Positions 52,859 through 61,651 of a DNA stretch of 64,000 nucleotides are shown one piece after another. The DNA is taken from assembly GCA_963766765.1 (NCBI GenBank), contig CAVYBR010000014.1, positions 310,001 to 374,000 on the forward strand. Direction: 5' to 3'. Numbering within the stretch: position 1 is the first letter of the stretch; each line of letters starts with the position of its first letter. The translations under genes and the position numbers were made by a program. The stretch is from JACCQS01 sp963766765 (GTDB taxonomy: Bacteria; Actinomycetota; Actinomycetes; Mycobacteriales; Geodermatophilaceae). The notes under the pieces are model-generated. The model was not told the origin of the DNA, did no database searches, and worked only from the letters and a program-made list of their open reading frames with translations.

Positions 52859-53149
52859 TTGAGCATCCTCTGGCAGATCATCGCCTTCGCGTTGCTACTC
52901 TTCATGCTGCTACTCCTTGCCCGCCTGGTGATGGACTGGGTGATGATGCTGTCAAGGGGCTGGCGACCAGGCGGGGGCGCCGCTGCGGGGCTGGAAGTCA
53001 TCTATTCCACGACCGATCCACCACTGAAATTGCTGCGCCGAGTGCTCCCACCGCTGAACCTGGGCTCCGTCAAGCTGGACCTCGGGTTTATGGTTCTACT
53101 GATTGTGGTGTTCGTGTTGCGCCAGTTCACTCTGTCTCTCGCGTACTGA
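52859..53149 (+). CDS. yggT: YggT family membrane protein
   Basis: Protein of 96 residues with two hydrophobic helices (LWQIIAFALLLFMLLLLARL and DLGFMVLLIVVFVLRQFTL) separated by a loop with STTDPPLKLLRRVLPPLNLG, the conserved YggT signature. It may help position division or osmoregulation proteins, but the role is unclear. It probably uses the TTG at 52859, with no strong ribosome site; a longer start is not available because earlier codons lack family features. Confidence 0.88.
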   Translation: MSILWQIIAFALLLFMLLLLARLVMDWVMMLSRGWRPGGGAAAGLEVIYSTTDPPLKLLRRVLPPLNLGSVKLDLGFMVLLIVVFVLRQFTLSLAY

Positions 53150-53240
53150 CGATCTGATGAAAGCGTTCTCAGCTACAAAGCTCCGCCCCGTTCCAATACC
53201 TTGTTCAGTTCAGACCCGTAACCTCAGGAGTGATTGACCG

Positions 53241-54137
53241 ATGCCGCTGACTCCAGCCGACGTCCACAACGTCGTGTTCAAGAAGCCGCCCATCGGCAAG
53301 CGAGGATATGACGAGGACGAGGTGGACGCATTCCTCGACGTCGTCGAGGCGGAGCTCGCCCGTCTGATCGAGGAGAACGCCGAACTGCGGGCCCTCGTCG
53401 ATCGCGCAGGTTCCGGTGGCCGGGATGAGCGTTTCGCGAATTCGCAGACGACCACCTTTGCCGAGCCCCCGCGTGCGGCTGCCCCGCCACCGCCACCCCC
53501 GACGCCGGCACCCGCCCCAGCGGCTCCAGAGCCGATGGTGGCCACCCAGACCGGGCCGGTCGGCGGGGACAACGATCGCACCTCCCGCGTGCTCCAGCTG
53601 GCCACTGAGACCGCAGACCGCTACGTCTCCGAGGCGACGGCCGAAGCCGAGCAGCTCCGCAATTCCGCCAAGGCCGACAGCGAGCGGATGCTCAGCGAAG
53701 CGCGGACGAATTCCGAGCGGATGCTCAGCGATGCCAAGTCGCGGGCCGAGTCGATGGTCAGCGAGGCCAAGAACCGGGCGGAAACGATGGAACGCGAGGC
53801 GCGGGCCAAGGCAACCGCCATCACCCAGGACGTCGAGCGCAAGCAGGTCGAGACCCTCGCCGCGCTGGAAGAGAAGCGGATCGCCGCCGAGAAGAACATC
53901 GACCAACTCCGCACGTTCGAGCGCGAGTACCGGTCGCGGCTGAAGTCGTATCTCGAGCTGCACCTTCGCGAATTGAACGGCAGAGGCTCGGCCGAGCCGT
54001 CCGGTCCGGCGGCCCGTCCCGGAACGGCTGCCCAGACCGGACAGCAACCGGTTGCCGCAGGTCAGAATCCGTTCGGCGGTGCCCGACCTGGCTCCAACAG
54101 CGCGTCCGGGGACCAGGGATCACGCAGCGGGCACTGA
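53241..54137 (+). CDS. divIVA: Polar growth protein DivIVA (Wag31)
   Basis: A 298-residue coiled-coil protein that marks cell poles and drives tip growth in actinobacteria. The N-terminal domain (MPLTPADVHNVVFKKPPIGK, then RGYDEDEVDAFLDVVEAELA) binds curved membrane. A Pro/Ala linker (about 75-100) precedes a long coiled coil with many Glu/Ala/Lys repeats (ATAEAEQLRNSAKADSERML), ending in a Gly/Ser-rich tail. Threonine-Pro in LTPAD matches the site phosphorylated in Wag31. Own short intergenic region upstream. Confidence 0.96.
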   Translation: MPLTPADVHNVVFKKPPIGKRGYDEDEVDAFLDVVEAELARLIEENAELRALVDRAGSGGRDERFANSQTTTFAEPPRAAAPPPPPPTPAPAPAAPEPMVATQTGPVGGDNDRTSRVLQLATETADRYVSEATAEAEQLRNSAKADSERMLSEARTNSERMLSDAKSRAESMVSEAKNRAETMEREARAKATAITQDVERKQVETLAALEEKRIAAEKNIDQLRTFEREYRSRLKSYLELHLRELNGRGSAEPSGPAARPGTAAQTGQQPVAAGQNPFGGARPGSNSASGDQGSRSGH

Positions 54138-54166
54138 CCGCGACTGCTCGGCCGTACCGCTAGCCG

Positions 54167-54952
54167 ATGGTCCTCGTCGGATTCTTCTGTGTCCTGGGAG
54201 CCTTGGGGCTCCTTGTCGTCGGCCTGGTGCAAGGCGAGCCGGACCTCGTGTGGGCCTCCATTGGTGCCAGCGCGGTCGGTGGTGTTGTGGTGGCGATCGC
54301 TTCGATCCAACGAGGCCGGGCGCTGCGCCGGCTGCGGGCCGGCACCGCACGACCGGAGGTCACGGGTAGCCAACAGCCGGTCGCGAAAGCGTCGGTGACC
54401 GCCCAGCCGGCCAAGCCGCCCGCGCCCGAGCGATCCTTGGTCGAGAACCCCCCGTCCGCGAAAGCCTCGGCCGCGAAACCCTCGGCCGAGAAACCAGTAG
54501 CCCAGGAACCAGTGGCCGAGGAGCCAGTGGCCGAAAAACCAGAGAAAGTCTTCAAGCACTCGGTGCCAGTCGTGCCCGAGGTCGCGCCCAAGAGCCCAGT
54601 GGCCGCCGAATCCGAGGGTGTCGAGCACCCCGACCCCGATGACGAACTGCAGGACATCGAGGCGCCCGACCCACCGGACGAACCGGCCGAGGAGGACGTG
54701 GACATGGCCGACCTCCTGGTGGTCATCGACCTCACCGACGAGGTCCTGGTCGTCGATCTCCGGCCCCGTTACCACCTGGCTGCGTGCGCGCACCTGGATG
54801 GCCGCGAGGCGATACCTATCCCGGTCTGCGAGGCGCGCGAAGACGGCTTCACCCCGTGTGCCCTCTGCCGACCCGATGCCGCCCTGGCTGCCGCAGCCCG
54901 CGAGGCCAGGGCCGGTGCGGTTGACCGGTCTGCCCCGCGCCATGGGCCGTAA
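54167..54952 (+). CDS. Membrane protein with PVAEEP-type repeats and a small Cys/His C-terminal motif
   Basis: A 261-residue protein: two membrane helices (MVLVGFFCVLGALGLLVVGL and LVWASIGASAVGGVVVAIAS), a long Pro/Ala/Glu/Lys linker with repeated VAEEPVAEKP units, and a C-terminal domain of about 65 residues whose end, HLAACAHLDGREAIP and GFTPCALCRPDA, arranges Cys and His like a small zinc site. It follows divIVA by 29 bases, so it may be a co-transcribed polar or division accessory protein. Family not recognised. Confidence 0.75.
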   Translation: MVLVGFFCVLGALGLLVVGLVQGEPDLVWASIGASAVGGVVVAIASIQRGRALRRLRAGTARPEVTGSQQPVAKASVTAQPAKPPAPERSLVENPPSAKASAAKPSAEKPVAQEPVAEEPVAEKPEKVFKHSVPVVPEVAPKSPVAAESEGVEHPDPDDELQDIEAPDPPDEPAEEDVDMADLLVVIDLTDEVLVVDLRPRYHLAACAHLDGREAIPIPVCEAREDGFTPCALCRPDAALAAAAREARAGAVDRSAPRHGP

Positions 54953-55089
54953 AGCGCTGGCAAACCTCCTGCACAGTCGCGCCGAGAGAGCAAGCACTCG
55001 ACGGCGGCAACGGTCGGGCCGCGCAGGTGGGCTTGACCCCGCGCAGTAGAGGTGCGAATTTGACGTCGGCCAACGGCTGGAGGATTCGC

Positions 55090-55569
55090 ATGAGGGGACG
55101 GCCGGCGATCGCTCTGCTGGCTCTTGCGCTCGCCCTGGCGGCATGTGGTGAGACCGCCGACCGCGATGACGGCGGGTCTGTGACGCCGACCGAAGTCGAG
55201 AGCGGTGTGGCTGCCGAGCAACCGATCGTCATCGAGTTGCGGTTGGACATTCCCACCGGCGAGGTTCTCCCGGCCTCGCAGCTAGGCGAGGCACCCTTCT
55301 GCCCTGGCGGGACGACCTTCGACGAGCACGGAGGCACCGGCGACCTCGGGTTGGTGGTCACGACCATCGATTGCTCCGACGGCGAATTGACGATCACTTT
55401 CAGCCCCACTCAGGACAGCTTGATCCAGAGCAGCACGTGGCGAGTCGTGGAGGGAAGCGGCACGGGCGTTTTCGAGGGGCTGCAGGGCGGCGGCGAGATG
55501 ACCGTGGAGTTCGAGGAAGCGAACCCCGATCACGGCTTGGCACACTTCACCGGCACGGTCAGCCAGTAA
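55090..55569 (+). CDS. Putative lipoprotein
   Basis: A 159-residue exported protein with a lipobox (LALALAACGE; lipidated Cys19) after a short basic start MRGR. The mature part is beta-rich with two further cysteines (EAPFCPGGTTFDEHG and TIDCSDGELTITFSPTQ) and a repeat of gain-of-function-like beta strands (WRVVEGSGTGVFEGLQGGGE), similar to sugar- or polymer-binding allene-oxide-like barrels, but no family was recognised. GGAGG eight bases before the ATG. It ends convergently with ileS, 30 bases away. Confidence 0.77.
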   Translation: MRGRPAIALLALALALAACGETADRDDGGSVTPTEVESGVAAEQPIVIELRLDIPTGEVLPASQLGEAPFCPGGTTFDEHGGTGDLGLVVTTIDCSDGELTITFSPTQDSLIQSSTWRVVEGSGTGVFEGLQGGGEMTVEFEEANPDHGLAHFTGTVSQ

Positions 55570-55599
55570 CCGTCGGAAAATCCTTACCCGTACGCGGTG

Positions 55600-58500
55600 T
55601 CAGTCCGCGCGGCGGACGTTGATTCCGACCAAGCCGGCCGGTCCAAGGTCGAGAACCTTCCGGTCTTCCTGGGGCGCCGCAGCCGCCGGCGGCTGCGCGA
55701 CGACCAGCTCGGTGGCAAGTGTCTCGGCCGCGATCAACTCCCGATGCGCGCGCACTGCGTCCTGCGCCGTCCCGGCTGTGGGGGTGAGCTCGAGGTCGAT
55801 CCGGTCGCTCACGGCCAGGCCGGCCTCGCGGCGTGCCTCCTGTACTGCCCGGATGATGTCGCGGGCCAACCCCTCGGCTGCCAGTTCGGGCGACACAGTG
55901 AGGTCCAGGCTGATCAATCGACCGTCCTCGTACCGCGTGGCGCTCGCGTCCTCGACCGCCGGGGTCAGCTCGAATTCCGTTGGACTCAGAACCACTCCCG
56001 CACAACTGACCGTGCCGTCTGCGTTCTCCGTGAACTCTCCGTTGCGGGCCGCTCGGATGACGTCCTGCACCATGGCTCCGAGCCGGGGCCCGAGCGCGCG
56101 GGCATTAGGGCGCAGCACGAACGATTGCGCGACCAGCGGCTCGAGGTTGACCAACTTGGCGTTGACCTCGTCGGCGAGCACGTCGGCATATGGCCGCAAT
56201 CCCTCGGAATCGGCGGCCCGCACTGTCAGGGACGGTAGCGGCTGACGGACCCGAACCTGGTTGGCTTTGCGCAGCGACAGCGCAGTTGACGCGACCGACC
56301 GGACGGCGTCCATCTCCTCGACCAAATCGGCTTCGTCGGGCAGATCCTCCGCATCCGGCCAATCGGTCAGGTGCACCGAGGCGTGCCCAGTCAGTCCCCG
56401 CCAGACCTGCTCGGTGATCATCGGCAGCAGCGGAGCGGCCAGCCGAGACGTCACCTCCAGCACCGTGTAGAGGGTGTCGAAGGCAGCGGAATCGCCCGAC
56501 CAGAACCGGTCGCGGCTGCGCCTGATGTACCAGTTGGTCAGCGCGTCCAGAAACGCACGCACCTGGGCACATGCGCCCGCGATGTCGTAGGAGTCCAGCG
56601 CCGCGGTGACTGCCGTGCAAGTCGCCCGCAGCTTGGCCAGCACGTATCGATCGAGGACATGGCCGGAGTCCGTACGCCACTTCGCCTCGTAGGACTCGGC
56701 GTTGGCGTACAGACAGAAGAAGTACCAGGCGTTCCAGAGGGGATGGATCGCCTGGCGAACGGAGTCCCGGATCAGTGTCTCGGTCACCGACAGGTCTCCG
56801 CCGCGCAGGATCGGCGATGCCATCAGTGCCCAGCGCATCGCGTCCGCGCCGTAGGAGTCGTACATCTCGTAGACGTCCGGATAGTTGCGCAGGCTCTTGC
56901 TCATCTTGCGCCCGTCCTCGCCGAGGACGATGCCGTGTGCGACGCAGGTTCGGAACGCGGGCCGGTCGAACAGGGCGGTCGCGAGTACGTGCAATGTGTA
57001 GAACCAGCCACGGGTCTGGGCGAGGTACTCCACGATGAAGTCACCGGGGTAGTGGTTCTCGAACCAGTCGCGGTTCTCGAACGGGTAGTGCACCTGCGCG
57101 AAGGGCATCGACCCGGATTCGAACCAGCAGTCGAGGGTCTCCGGCACTCGGCGCATCATCGAGCGGCCAGTCGGATCATCCGGATTTGGTCTGGTCAGGT
57201 CGTCGACGTACGGGCGGTGCAGGTCGGTCGGGCGTACCCCGAAGTCCGCTTCCATCTGATCCAGCGACCCATAGACGTCCGTACGCGGGTAAGTCGGATC
57301 ATCTGACACCCAAACCGGGATCGGGCTGCCCCAGAAGCGATTCCGGCTGATGGACCAGTCTCGGGCGCCTTCGAGCCACTTGCCGAACGATCCGTCGCGG
57401 ACGTGGCCCGGCACCCAGGTGATCTCCTGGTTGAGCTCCATCATCCGGTCGCGGAACGCGGTCACTTGCACGAACCAACTGGACACCGCCATGTAGATGA
57501 GTGGCGTGTCGCAGCGCCAGCAGTGCGGGTACGGGTGCTCGTAGCTGTCCTGACGGAACAGCATCCCCCGCTCGCGCAGTTCGGCCAGCAACGGCTTGTT
57601 GGCCTCGAACACCTGTAGTCCGGCAAAGCGCGGTGCCACCGCGTTGAACCGCGCGTGCGGATCCACAGTCATGATGACCGGGATGCCCGCTGCCGTGCAC
57701 ACGTTGAAGTCGTCCTCACCGTGCGAGGGAGCCACCTGCACGACGCCGGTGCCGTCCTCGGTGGAGACGAAGTCCCCGGCCAGGACGGTGAACGCGTTCG
57801 GCACATCGGCCATCTGCTCGACGAGGAACTCGAACACCGGGGTGTAGCGGCGGCCAACCAGGTCGGCACCCCTGATCGTGTCCACCCGCCGGGCGTCGCC
57901 CAATTCGCGTTCGTAGGCCGCCAGCCGGCTCTCGGCAAGGACGTAGCGATGGCCGTCGGAGCCCTGCAGCACCGCATAGTCGATCTCCGGTCCGACGACG
58001 AGGGCCACGTTGGGCACCAGCGTCCAGGGCATTGTGGTCCAAGCCAGGATCCGCTCACCGGTCTCCATCTCGAACCACACCGTGCTCGCCGGGTCCTGGC
58101 GGCTGCGGTAGACGTCGTCCATCCGAGTCTCGGTCGCTGAGAGGGGGGTCTCGCAGCGCCAGCAGTACGGGAGAACCCGGAAGCCCTCGTAGATCAGTCC
58201 CTTGTCATGCAGTCTCTTGAACGCCCACATGACACTTTCCATGTACGGCAGGTCCAGGGTCTTGTAGTCGTTGTCGAAGTCGACCCAGCGCGCCTGCCGG
58301 GTGACGTAGCGCCGCCACTCCTCGGTGTAGCGCAGGACCGAGGATCGGCAGGCCTCGTTGAACTTCGCCACGCCCATCTCGATGATCTCGGGCTTACCAG
58401 AGATACCCAGTTGCTTCTCGGCCTCGACCTCGGCCGGCAACCCATGGCAGTCCCAGCCGAACCGGCGCTCGACGCGCTTGCCGCGCATCGTCTGATAGCG

Positions 58501-58752
58501 CGGGACGACGTCCTTGACGTACCCGGTCAGCAAGTGTCCGTAGTGCGGCAGGCCGTTGGCAAACGGCGGACCGTCGTAGAAGACGTACTCGTTGCTGCCG
58601 TTCACGCCGGGGTCGCGCGCCTCGACGCTGGCCGGGAAGGTCTTCTCGGCCTCCCAGGTCGCCAACGTGTCCTGCTCGAGGTCGGGCAGCCGGGGGGTGG
58701 GTGTCACCACGACCGGTTGGCCGGTACTGGTGCGATGCCGGGGATAGGACAT
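55600..58752 (-). CDS. ileS: Isoleucyl-tRNA synthetase
   Basis: Class I aminoacyl-tRNA synthetase of 1050 residues, of the eukaryote-like long type. The HIGH motif appears as PPFANGLPHYGHLLTG, and KMSKS is in GRKMSKSLRNYP. The editing domain contains TMPWTLVPNVALVVG, and ARDWSISRNRFWGSPIP belongs to the catalytic core. The ATG at 58752 gives MSYPRHRT; a frame-linked extension to 58848 overlaps the T-box RNA and is not used. Expression is controlled by the T-box leader upstream. Confidence 0.96.
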   Translation of the reverse strand: MSYPRHRTSTGQPVVVTPTPRLPDLEQDTLATWEAEKTFPASVEARDPGVNGSNEYVFYDGPPFANGLPHYGHLLTGYVKDVVPRYQTMRGKRVERRFGWDCHGLPAEVEAEKQLGISGKPEIIEMGVAKFNEACRSSVLRYTEEWRRYVTRQARWVDFDNDYKTLDLPYMESVMWAFKRLHDKGLIYEGFRVLPYCWRCETPLSATETRMDDVYRSRQDPASTVWFEMETGERILAWTTMPWTLVPNVALVVGPEIDYAVLQGSDGHRYVLAESRLAAYERELGDARRVDTIRGADLVGRRYTPVFEFLVEQMADVPNAFTVLAGDFVSTEDGTGVVQVAPSHGEDDFNVCTAAGIPVIMTVDPHARFNAVAPRFAGLQVFEANKPLLAELRERGMLFRQDSYEHPYPHCWRCDTPLIYMAVSSWFVQVTAFRDRMMELNQEITWVPGHVRDGSFGKWLEGARDWSISRNRFWGSPIPVWVSDDPTYPRTDVYGSLDQMEADFGVRPTDLHRPYVDDLTRPNPDDPTGRSMMRRVPETLDCWFESGSMPFAQVHYPFENRDWFENHYPGDFIVEYLAQTRGWFYTLHVLATALFDRPAFRTCVAHGIVLGEDGRKMSKSLRNYPDVYEMYDSYGADAMRWALMASPILRGGDLSVTETLIRDSVRQAIHPLWNAWYFFCLYANAESYEAKWRTDSGHVLDRYVLAKLRATCTAVTAALDSYDIAGACAQVRAFLDALTNWYIRRSRDRFWSGDSAAFDTLYTVLEVTSRLAAPLLPMITEQVWRGLTGHASVHLTDWPDAEDLPDEADLVEEMDAVRSVASTALSLRKANQVRVRQPLPSLTVRAADSEGLRPYADVLADEVNAKLVNLEPLVAQSFVLRPNARALGPRLGAMVQDVIRAARNGEFTENADGTVSCAGVVLSPTEFELTPAVEDASATRYEDGRLISLDLTVSPELAAEGLARDIIRAVQEARREAGLAVSDRIDLELTPTAGTAQDAVRAHRELIAAETLATELVVAQPPAAAAPQEDRKVLDLGPAGLVGINVRRAD

Positions 58753-58764
58753 CTGGATCTCTGC

Positions 58765-58990
58765 CTCGTTCCTCGCGCTCAATCGATCGGCCTCGATGGC
58801 GCGAGGACGAGCGTTGCGGCCACTTGGCCGCCGCACCCGCGGTACCACCTCGCTTGGCCGGTGTCGCCTCTCGGCGCTGCCGACCCGCTCTGGTCACGCT
58901 GGCTGTAACGGGCCGTTCCCGTCCGGTTCTACTGGGGCCGGCGGACCGACCTTTTCTTCCGGAGGCTCACCGGTGATAGCCGGGTCGATG
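58765..58990 (-). ncRNA. Translational T-box riboswitch of ileS
   Basis: The leader carries the T-box TGGTACCGCGG (58847-58837) that pairs with the uncharged tRNA acceptor end, and an upstream short stem I with the isoleucine specifier ATC in GCTATCACCGGTGAGC (about 58980-58965), as in actinobacterial ileS leaders. After the T-box the RNA can pair CGTCCTCG with the GAGGA of the ribosome site region (58780-58800), hiding it when tRNA(Ile) is charged. Boundaries are approximate. Confidence 0.9.
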
Positions 58991-59068
58991 CCTGTGCAAT
59001 CAAGGGTAGTCGAGCGCGCAACCGGTGGGGGTACCTTCCCAGCGCATTGGCGTACGGGAGGATGCCCT

Positions 59069-59110
59069 ATGGCCGCACTGACTCGCATCTGGCGCGGCAC
59101 GCGCTCGTGA
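59069..59110 (+). CDS. Mini-ORF (13 residues) coupled to the antiporter gene
   Basis: ATG 59069 has GGGAGG seven bases upstream and encodes MAALTRIWRGTRS. Its TGA forms a GTGA overlap with the GTG of the antiporter, which itself has no ribosome site. This arrangement fits a short leader peptide that delivers ribosomes to the antiporter start. Too short for family comparison. Confidence 0.5.
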   Translation: MAALTRIWRGTRS

Positions 59111-60624
59111 GCGCTGCGGACTTCGCGCCCGTCCTCCTGGTCGGATCCGTGGTAGTCCTCGTCGGCGTCCTGGCCGTCCGAGTGGCGACCCGGGTGGGCC
59201 TGCCGAGCCTGTTGATCTATCTCGGGCTTGGCCTGGTCCTCGGCGAATCGGGCATTGGCATCGAGTTCGAGAATGCCGAATTGACCCAGATCCTGGGGCT
59301 CTCGGCGCTGGCGATCATCCTGGCCGAGGGTGGTCTCACCACCCGCTGGTCGGTCGTGCGGCCGATCCTCGTGCAGGGCATCGTCCTGTCGACCATCGGT
59401 GTCGCCATCAGTGTGGGCATCACTGCGTCGGTGGCGATGCTGGTCTTCGGTTTCGATCTGTCCACCAGTCTGCTGTTCGGCGCCGTCGTCAGTTCGACCG
59501 ACGCGGCAGCGGTCTTCGCCAGCATGCGCCGCCTTGGCCTGCCGGCGCGGGTGACCGGAACGCTCGAACTCGAGAGCGGATTGAACGACGCGCCGGCAGT
59601 CATCCTGGTCGTTGCACTCTCCGAGGCGCTGGCGACCTCGGATTCGCCGCACGTGCCCACCCTGATCGCTCTGATCACGTACGAACTGGTTGCCGGAGCA
59701 GCCATCGGAATCCTGATGGGCCTGGCCGGTGCGTGGCTGCTGCGGCGCAGCGCGCTGCCGGTGTCCGGTCTGTATCCGCTGGCCACCGTCGCCCTTTGCC
59801 TGACTGGATATGCCACCGCGACGGTCGCCCACGCGTCGGGCTTCCTGGCGGTCTATCTCTGCGGCCTGGTCCTGGGGAATTCGGCGTTACCACACCGCAG
59901 CGCCACGCTCGGTTTCGCCGAAGGCTTGGCCTGGCTCGCCCAGATCGGGCTGTTCGTGCTTCTCGGTTTGCTCGCCAGTCCGAGTCGACTGCTCGGCGTG
60001 GTTGGTCCGGCCATCCTTGTCGGGCTCGCCCTGCTCTTGCTCGCCCGTCCGGTGTCGGTCTTCTTGTCGATGGTCGGGTTCCGCGTCCCCTGGCGAGAAC
60101 AGATCTTCCTTTCCTGGGCAGGTCTGCGCGGGGCGGTCCCCATCGTCCTGGCGACCATCCCGGTGTCGCTTGCCGTCGATGATGCCGATGCTCAGCTGAT
60201 CTTCGACGCGGTGTTTGTCCTCGTCGTGGTTTTCACCGTCGTGCAGGGCACCACCCTGCCGACCGTGGCCCGGTGGCTCGGGCTGTCCGCCCCGCTCCCT
60301 GAACGTGAAGTCGAGGTTGAGTCTGCCACCCTTGATGGGCTGAACGCGGAGTTGCTGCAGCTGACCGTTCCGGTGGCATCTCAATTGCACGGCGTCTACG
60401 TCGCCGAGCTGCGGTTGCCCCCGGATGCCTCGCTGACGCTCCTCGTGCGCGAGGGGCGCTCCTTCGTCCCGATGCAGGGCACCAGGCTCAATCGGGGCGA
60501 CCAGTTGCTCGTCGTGACCACGATTGCCTCGCGTGAGGCAACGATGCGCCGGCTGCGCGCGGTGAGCCGGGCTGGCCGATTGGCCCGCTGGCGCGGCGAG
60601 GCCGGCCGCCAGCTGGTGGACTGA
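59107..60624 (+). CDS. CPA1-type cation/proton antiporter with C-terminal RCK-like domain
   Basis: A 505-residue protein with about twelve helices. LAIILAEGGLTTRWSVVRPI, SSTDAAAVFASMRRLGLPAR and LESGLNDAPAVILVVAL (the ND pair of the ion site) match the CPA1/NhaP2 group of sodium or potassium/proton antiporters. From about residue 415 a soluble TrkA_C-like domain follows (ELLQLTVPVASQLHGVYVAE, then RGDQLLVVTTIASREATMRR), typical of potassium/proton types. The GTG at 59107 is preceded by no ribosome site but overlaps the mini-ORF stop. Confidence 0.9.
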   Translation: MSAADFAPVLLVGSVVVLVGVLAVRVATRVGLPSLLIYLGLGLVLGESGIGIEFENAELTQILGLSALAIILAEGGLTTRWSVVRPILVQGIVLSTIGVAISVGITASVAMLVFGFDLSTSLLFGAVVSSTDAAAVFASMRRLGLPARVTGTLELESGLNDAPAVILVVALSEALATSDSPHVPTLIALITYELVAGAAIGILMGLAGAWLLRRSALPVSGLYPLATVALCLTGYATATVAHASGFLAVYLCGLVLGNSALPHRSATLGFAEGLAWLAQIGLFVLLGLLASPSRLLGVVGPAILVGLALLLLARPVSVFLSMVGFRVPWREQIFLSWAGLRGAVPIVLATIPVSLAVDDADAQLIFDAVFVLVVVFTVVQGTTLPTVARWLGLSAPLPEREVEVESATLDGLNAELLQLTVPVASQLHGVYVAELRLPPDASLTLLVREGRSFVPMQGTRLNRGDQLLVVTTIASREATMRRLRAVSRAGRLARWRGEAGRQLVD

Positions 60625-60627
60625 CTT

Positions 60628-60644
60628 ACCGCGGCCCCCGCGGT
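60628..60644 (+). terminator. Short GC-rich hairpin after the antiporter gene
   Basis: ACCGCGG and CCGCGGT pair around a CCC loop three bases after the stop. The stem is short and no U-run follows. Confidence 0.5.
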
Positions 60645-60750
60645 GCGGCGCGTTGTGTCGGAGAGACTGCGACCGTAAGGTGGCACGCCACGTGCCCGCC
60701 GCCGAGTGCGCAACGGTGGCGGATTTCCCAGATGCGATGGAGTGTGCCGG

Positions 60751-61620
60751 GTGGTCTCAGCGAAGAAGGCACCTGCCAGGAAGGCAGCTCCCTCAGCCAG
60801 GTCGACGGCGGCGCGCCCAGCGGCCAAGAAGGCTCCGGCGAAGAAGGCCGCCGCGAAGACCTCGACGGCTGCGAAATCCGCTGCGAAGAAGCTCCCGGGC
60901 AAGCGGGTTCCGCCCACGAAGACCTCGGCGAAGAGCGCGGCCAAGAAGGCGACCACAGCCACGGCGCCGGTGAAGAAGGCCCCAGCGAAGCAGGCCCCAG
61001 CGAAGAAGGCCCCAGCGAAGAAGGCGCCGGCGACAAAGGCCCCACCGAAGAAGTCGTCGGTGACGAAGGCCGCGCCGAAGCAGGCCCCGGCCAAGAAAGC
61101 CCCAGCGAAGAAGGCCCCAGCGAAGAAGGCGGCGAAGGCCCCGGCCGAGCCGACGGCGACAAAGGCGCCGGCCAAAGCGAGCACCCCGGCCAGGACCACG
61201 GCGACGGAGACCAAGGCGCCGGCCAAGCAAGGGACGGCTCGGGCCTCGGCCGGATCAGGGTGGACGGCCAAGGAGCTCCGCGAGGCAGGCAAGACGCTCG
61301 AGGCCGAGCTCAGTGCGCTGCGCAGCGAGTACGACGAAACGATGGTCAACCTGAATGCCCTGCAGCAGACCGTCAGTGACGGCTCGGGGGACGATCAGGC
61401 AGACGCCGGTAGCAAGACCTTCGAGCGCGAGCACGAGATGTCCCTCGCCAACAACCGGTTGGACCTGATCACCCAGGTCGAGCACGCGCTGGTCCGCATC
61501 GCTGATGGCACGTACGGGCGCTGCGAGAGCTGCGGCGAGCCGATCGCCAAGGCCCGACTACAGGCATTCCCGTCAGCGACCTTGTGCCTGACCTGCAAGC
61601 AGCGGGAAGAGCGGCGCTGA
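60751..61620 (+). CDS. DksA/TraR-type zinc-finger protein with a histone H1-like tail
   Basis: A 289-residue protein in two parts. Residues 1-165 are Lys/Ala/Pro repeats (KKAPAKKAPAKKA) like histone H1 tails, likely to bind DNA. The C-terminal 120 residues form a coiled coil (ELREAGKTLEAELSALRSEY) and the C4 zinc finger CESC...CLTC (Cys258, 261, 279, 282) of the DksA/TraR family, whose members bind the RNA-polymerase secondary channel; the family acidic residues at the coiled-coil tip are not clear. GTG 60751 has GGAG eight bases upstream. It precedes lspA by 31 bases. Confidence 0.88.
   Translation: MVSAKKAPARKAAPSARSTAARPAAKKAPAKKAAAKTSTAAKSAAKKLPGKRVPPTKTSAKSAAKKATTATAPVKKAPAKQAPAKKAPAKKAPATKAPPKKSSVTKAAPKQAPAKKAPAKKAPAKKAAKAPAEPTATKAPAKASTPARTTATETKAPAKQGTARASAGSGWTAKELREAGKTLEAELSALRSEYDETMVNLNALQQTVSDGSGDDQADAGSKTFEREHEMSLANNRLDLITQVEHALVRIADGTYGRCESCGEPIAKARLQAFPSATLCLTCKQREERR
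60823..61140 (+). repeat. Degenerate tandem repeat coding for KKAPA units
   Basis: Fifteen-base units of the type GCGAAGAAGGCCCCA repeat with small changes throughout this stretch of the DksA-like gene, several identical in a row (60990-61035, 61095-61130). Confidence 0.75.
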
Positions 61621-61651
61621 CTGCCCGAGGGGTGGGATGCAAAGCTGAGGT

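Noticed and set aside
55597..57306. Open frames on the plus strand under ileS
   Set aside because: Antisense shadows of a conserved synthetase; no ribosome sites or motifs.
59062..59106. Antiporter start at the in-frame ATG 59062
   Set aside because: The GGGAGG site directly touches this ATG, leaving no spacing; it suits the out-of-frame ATG at 59069 instead.
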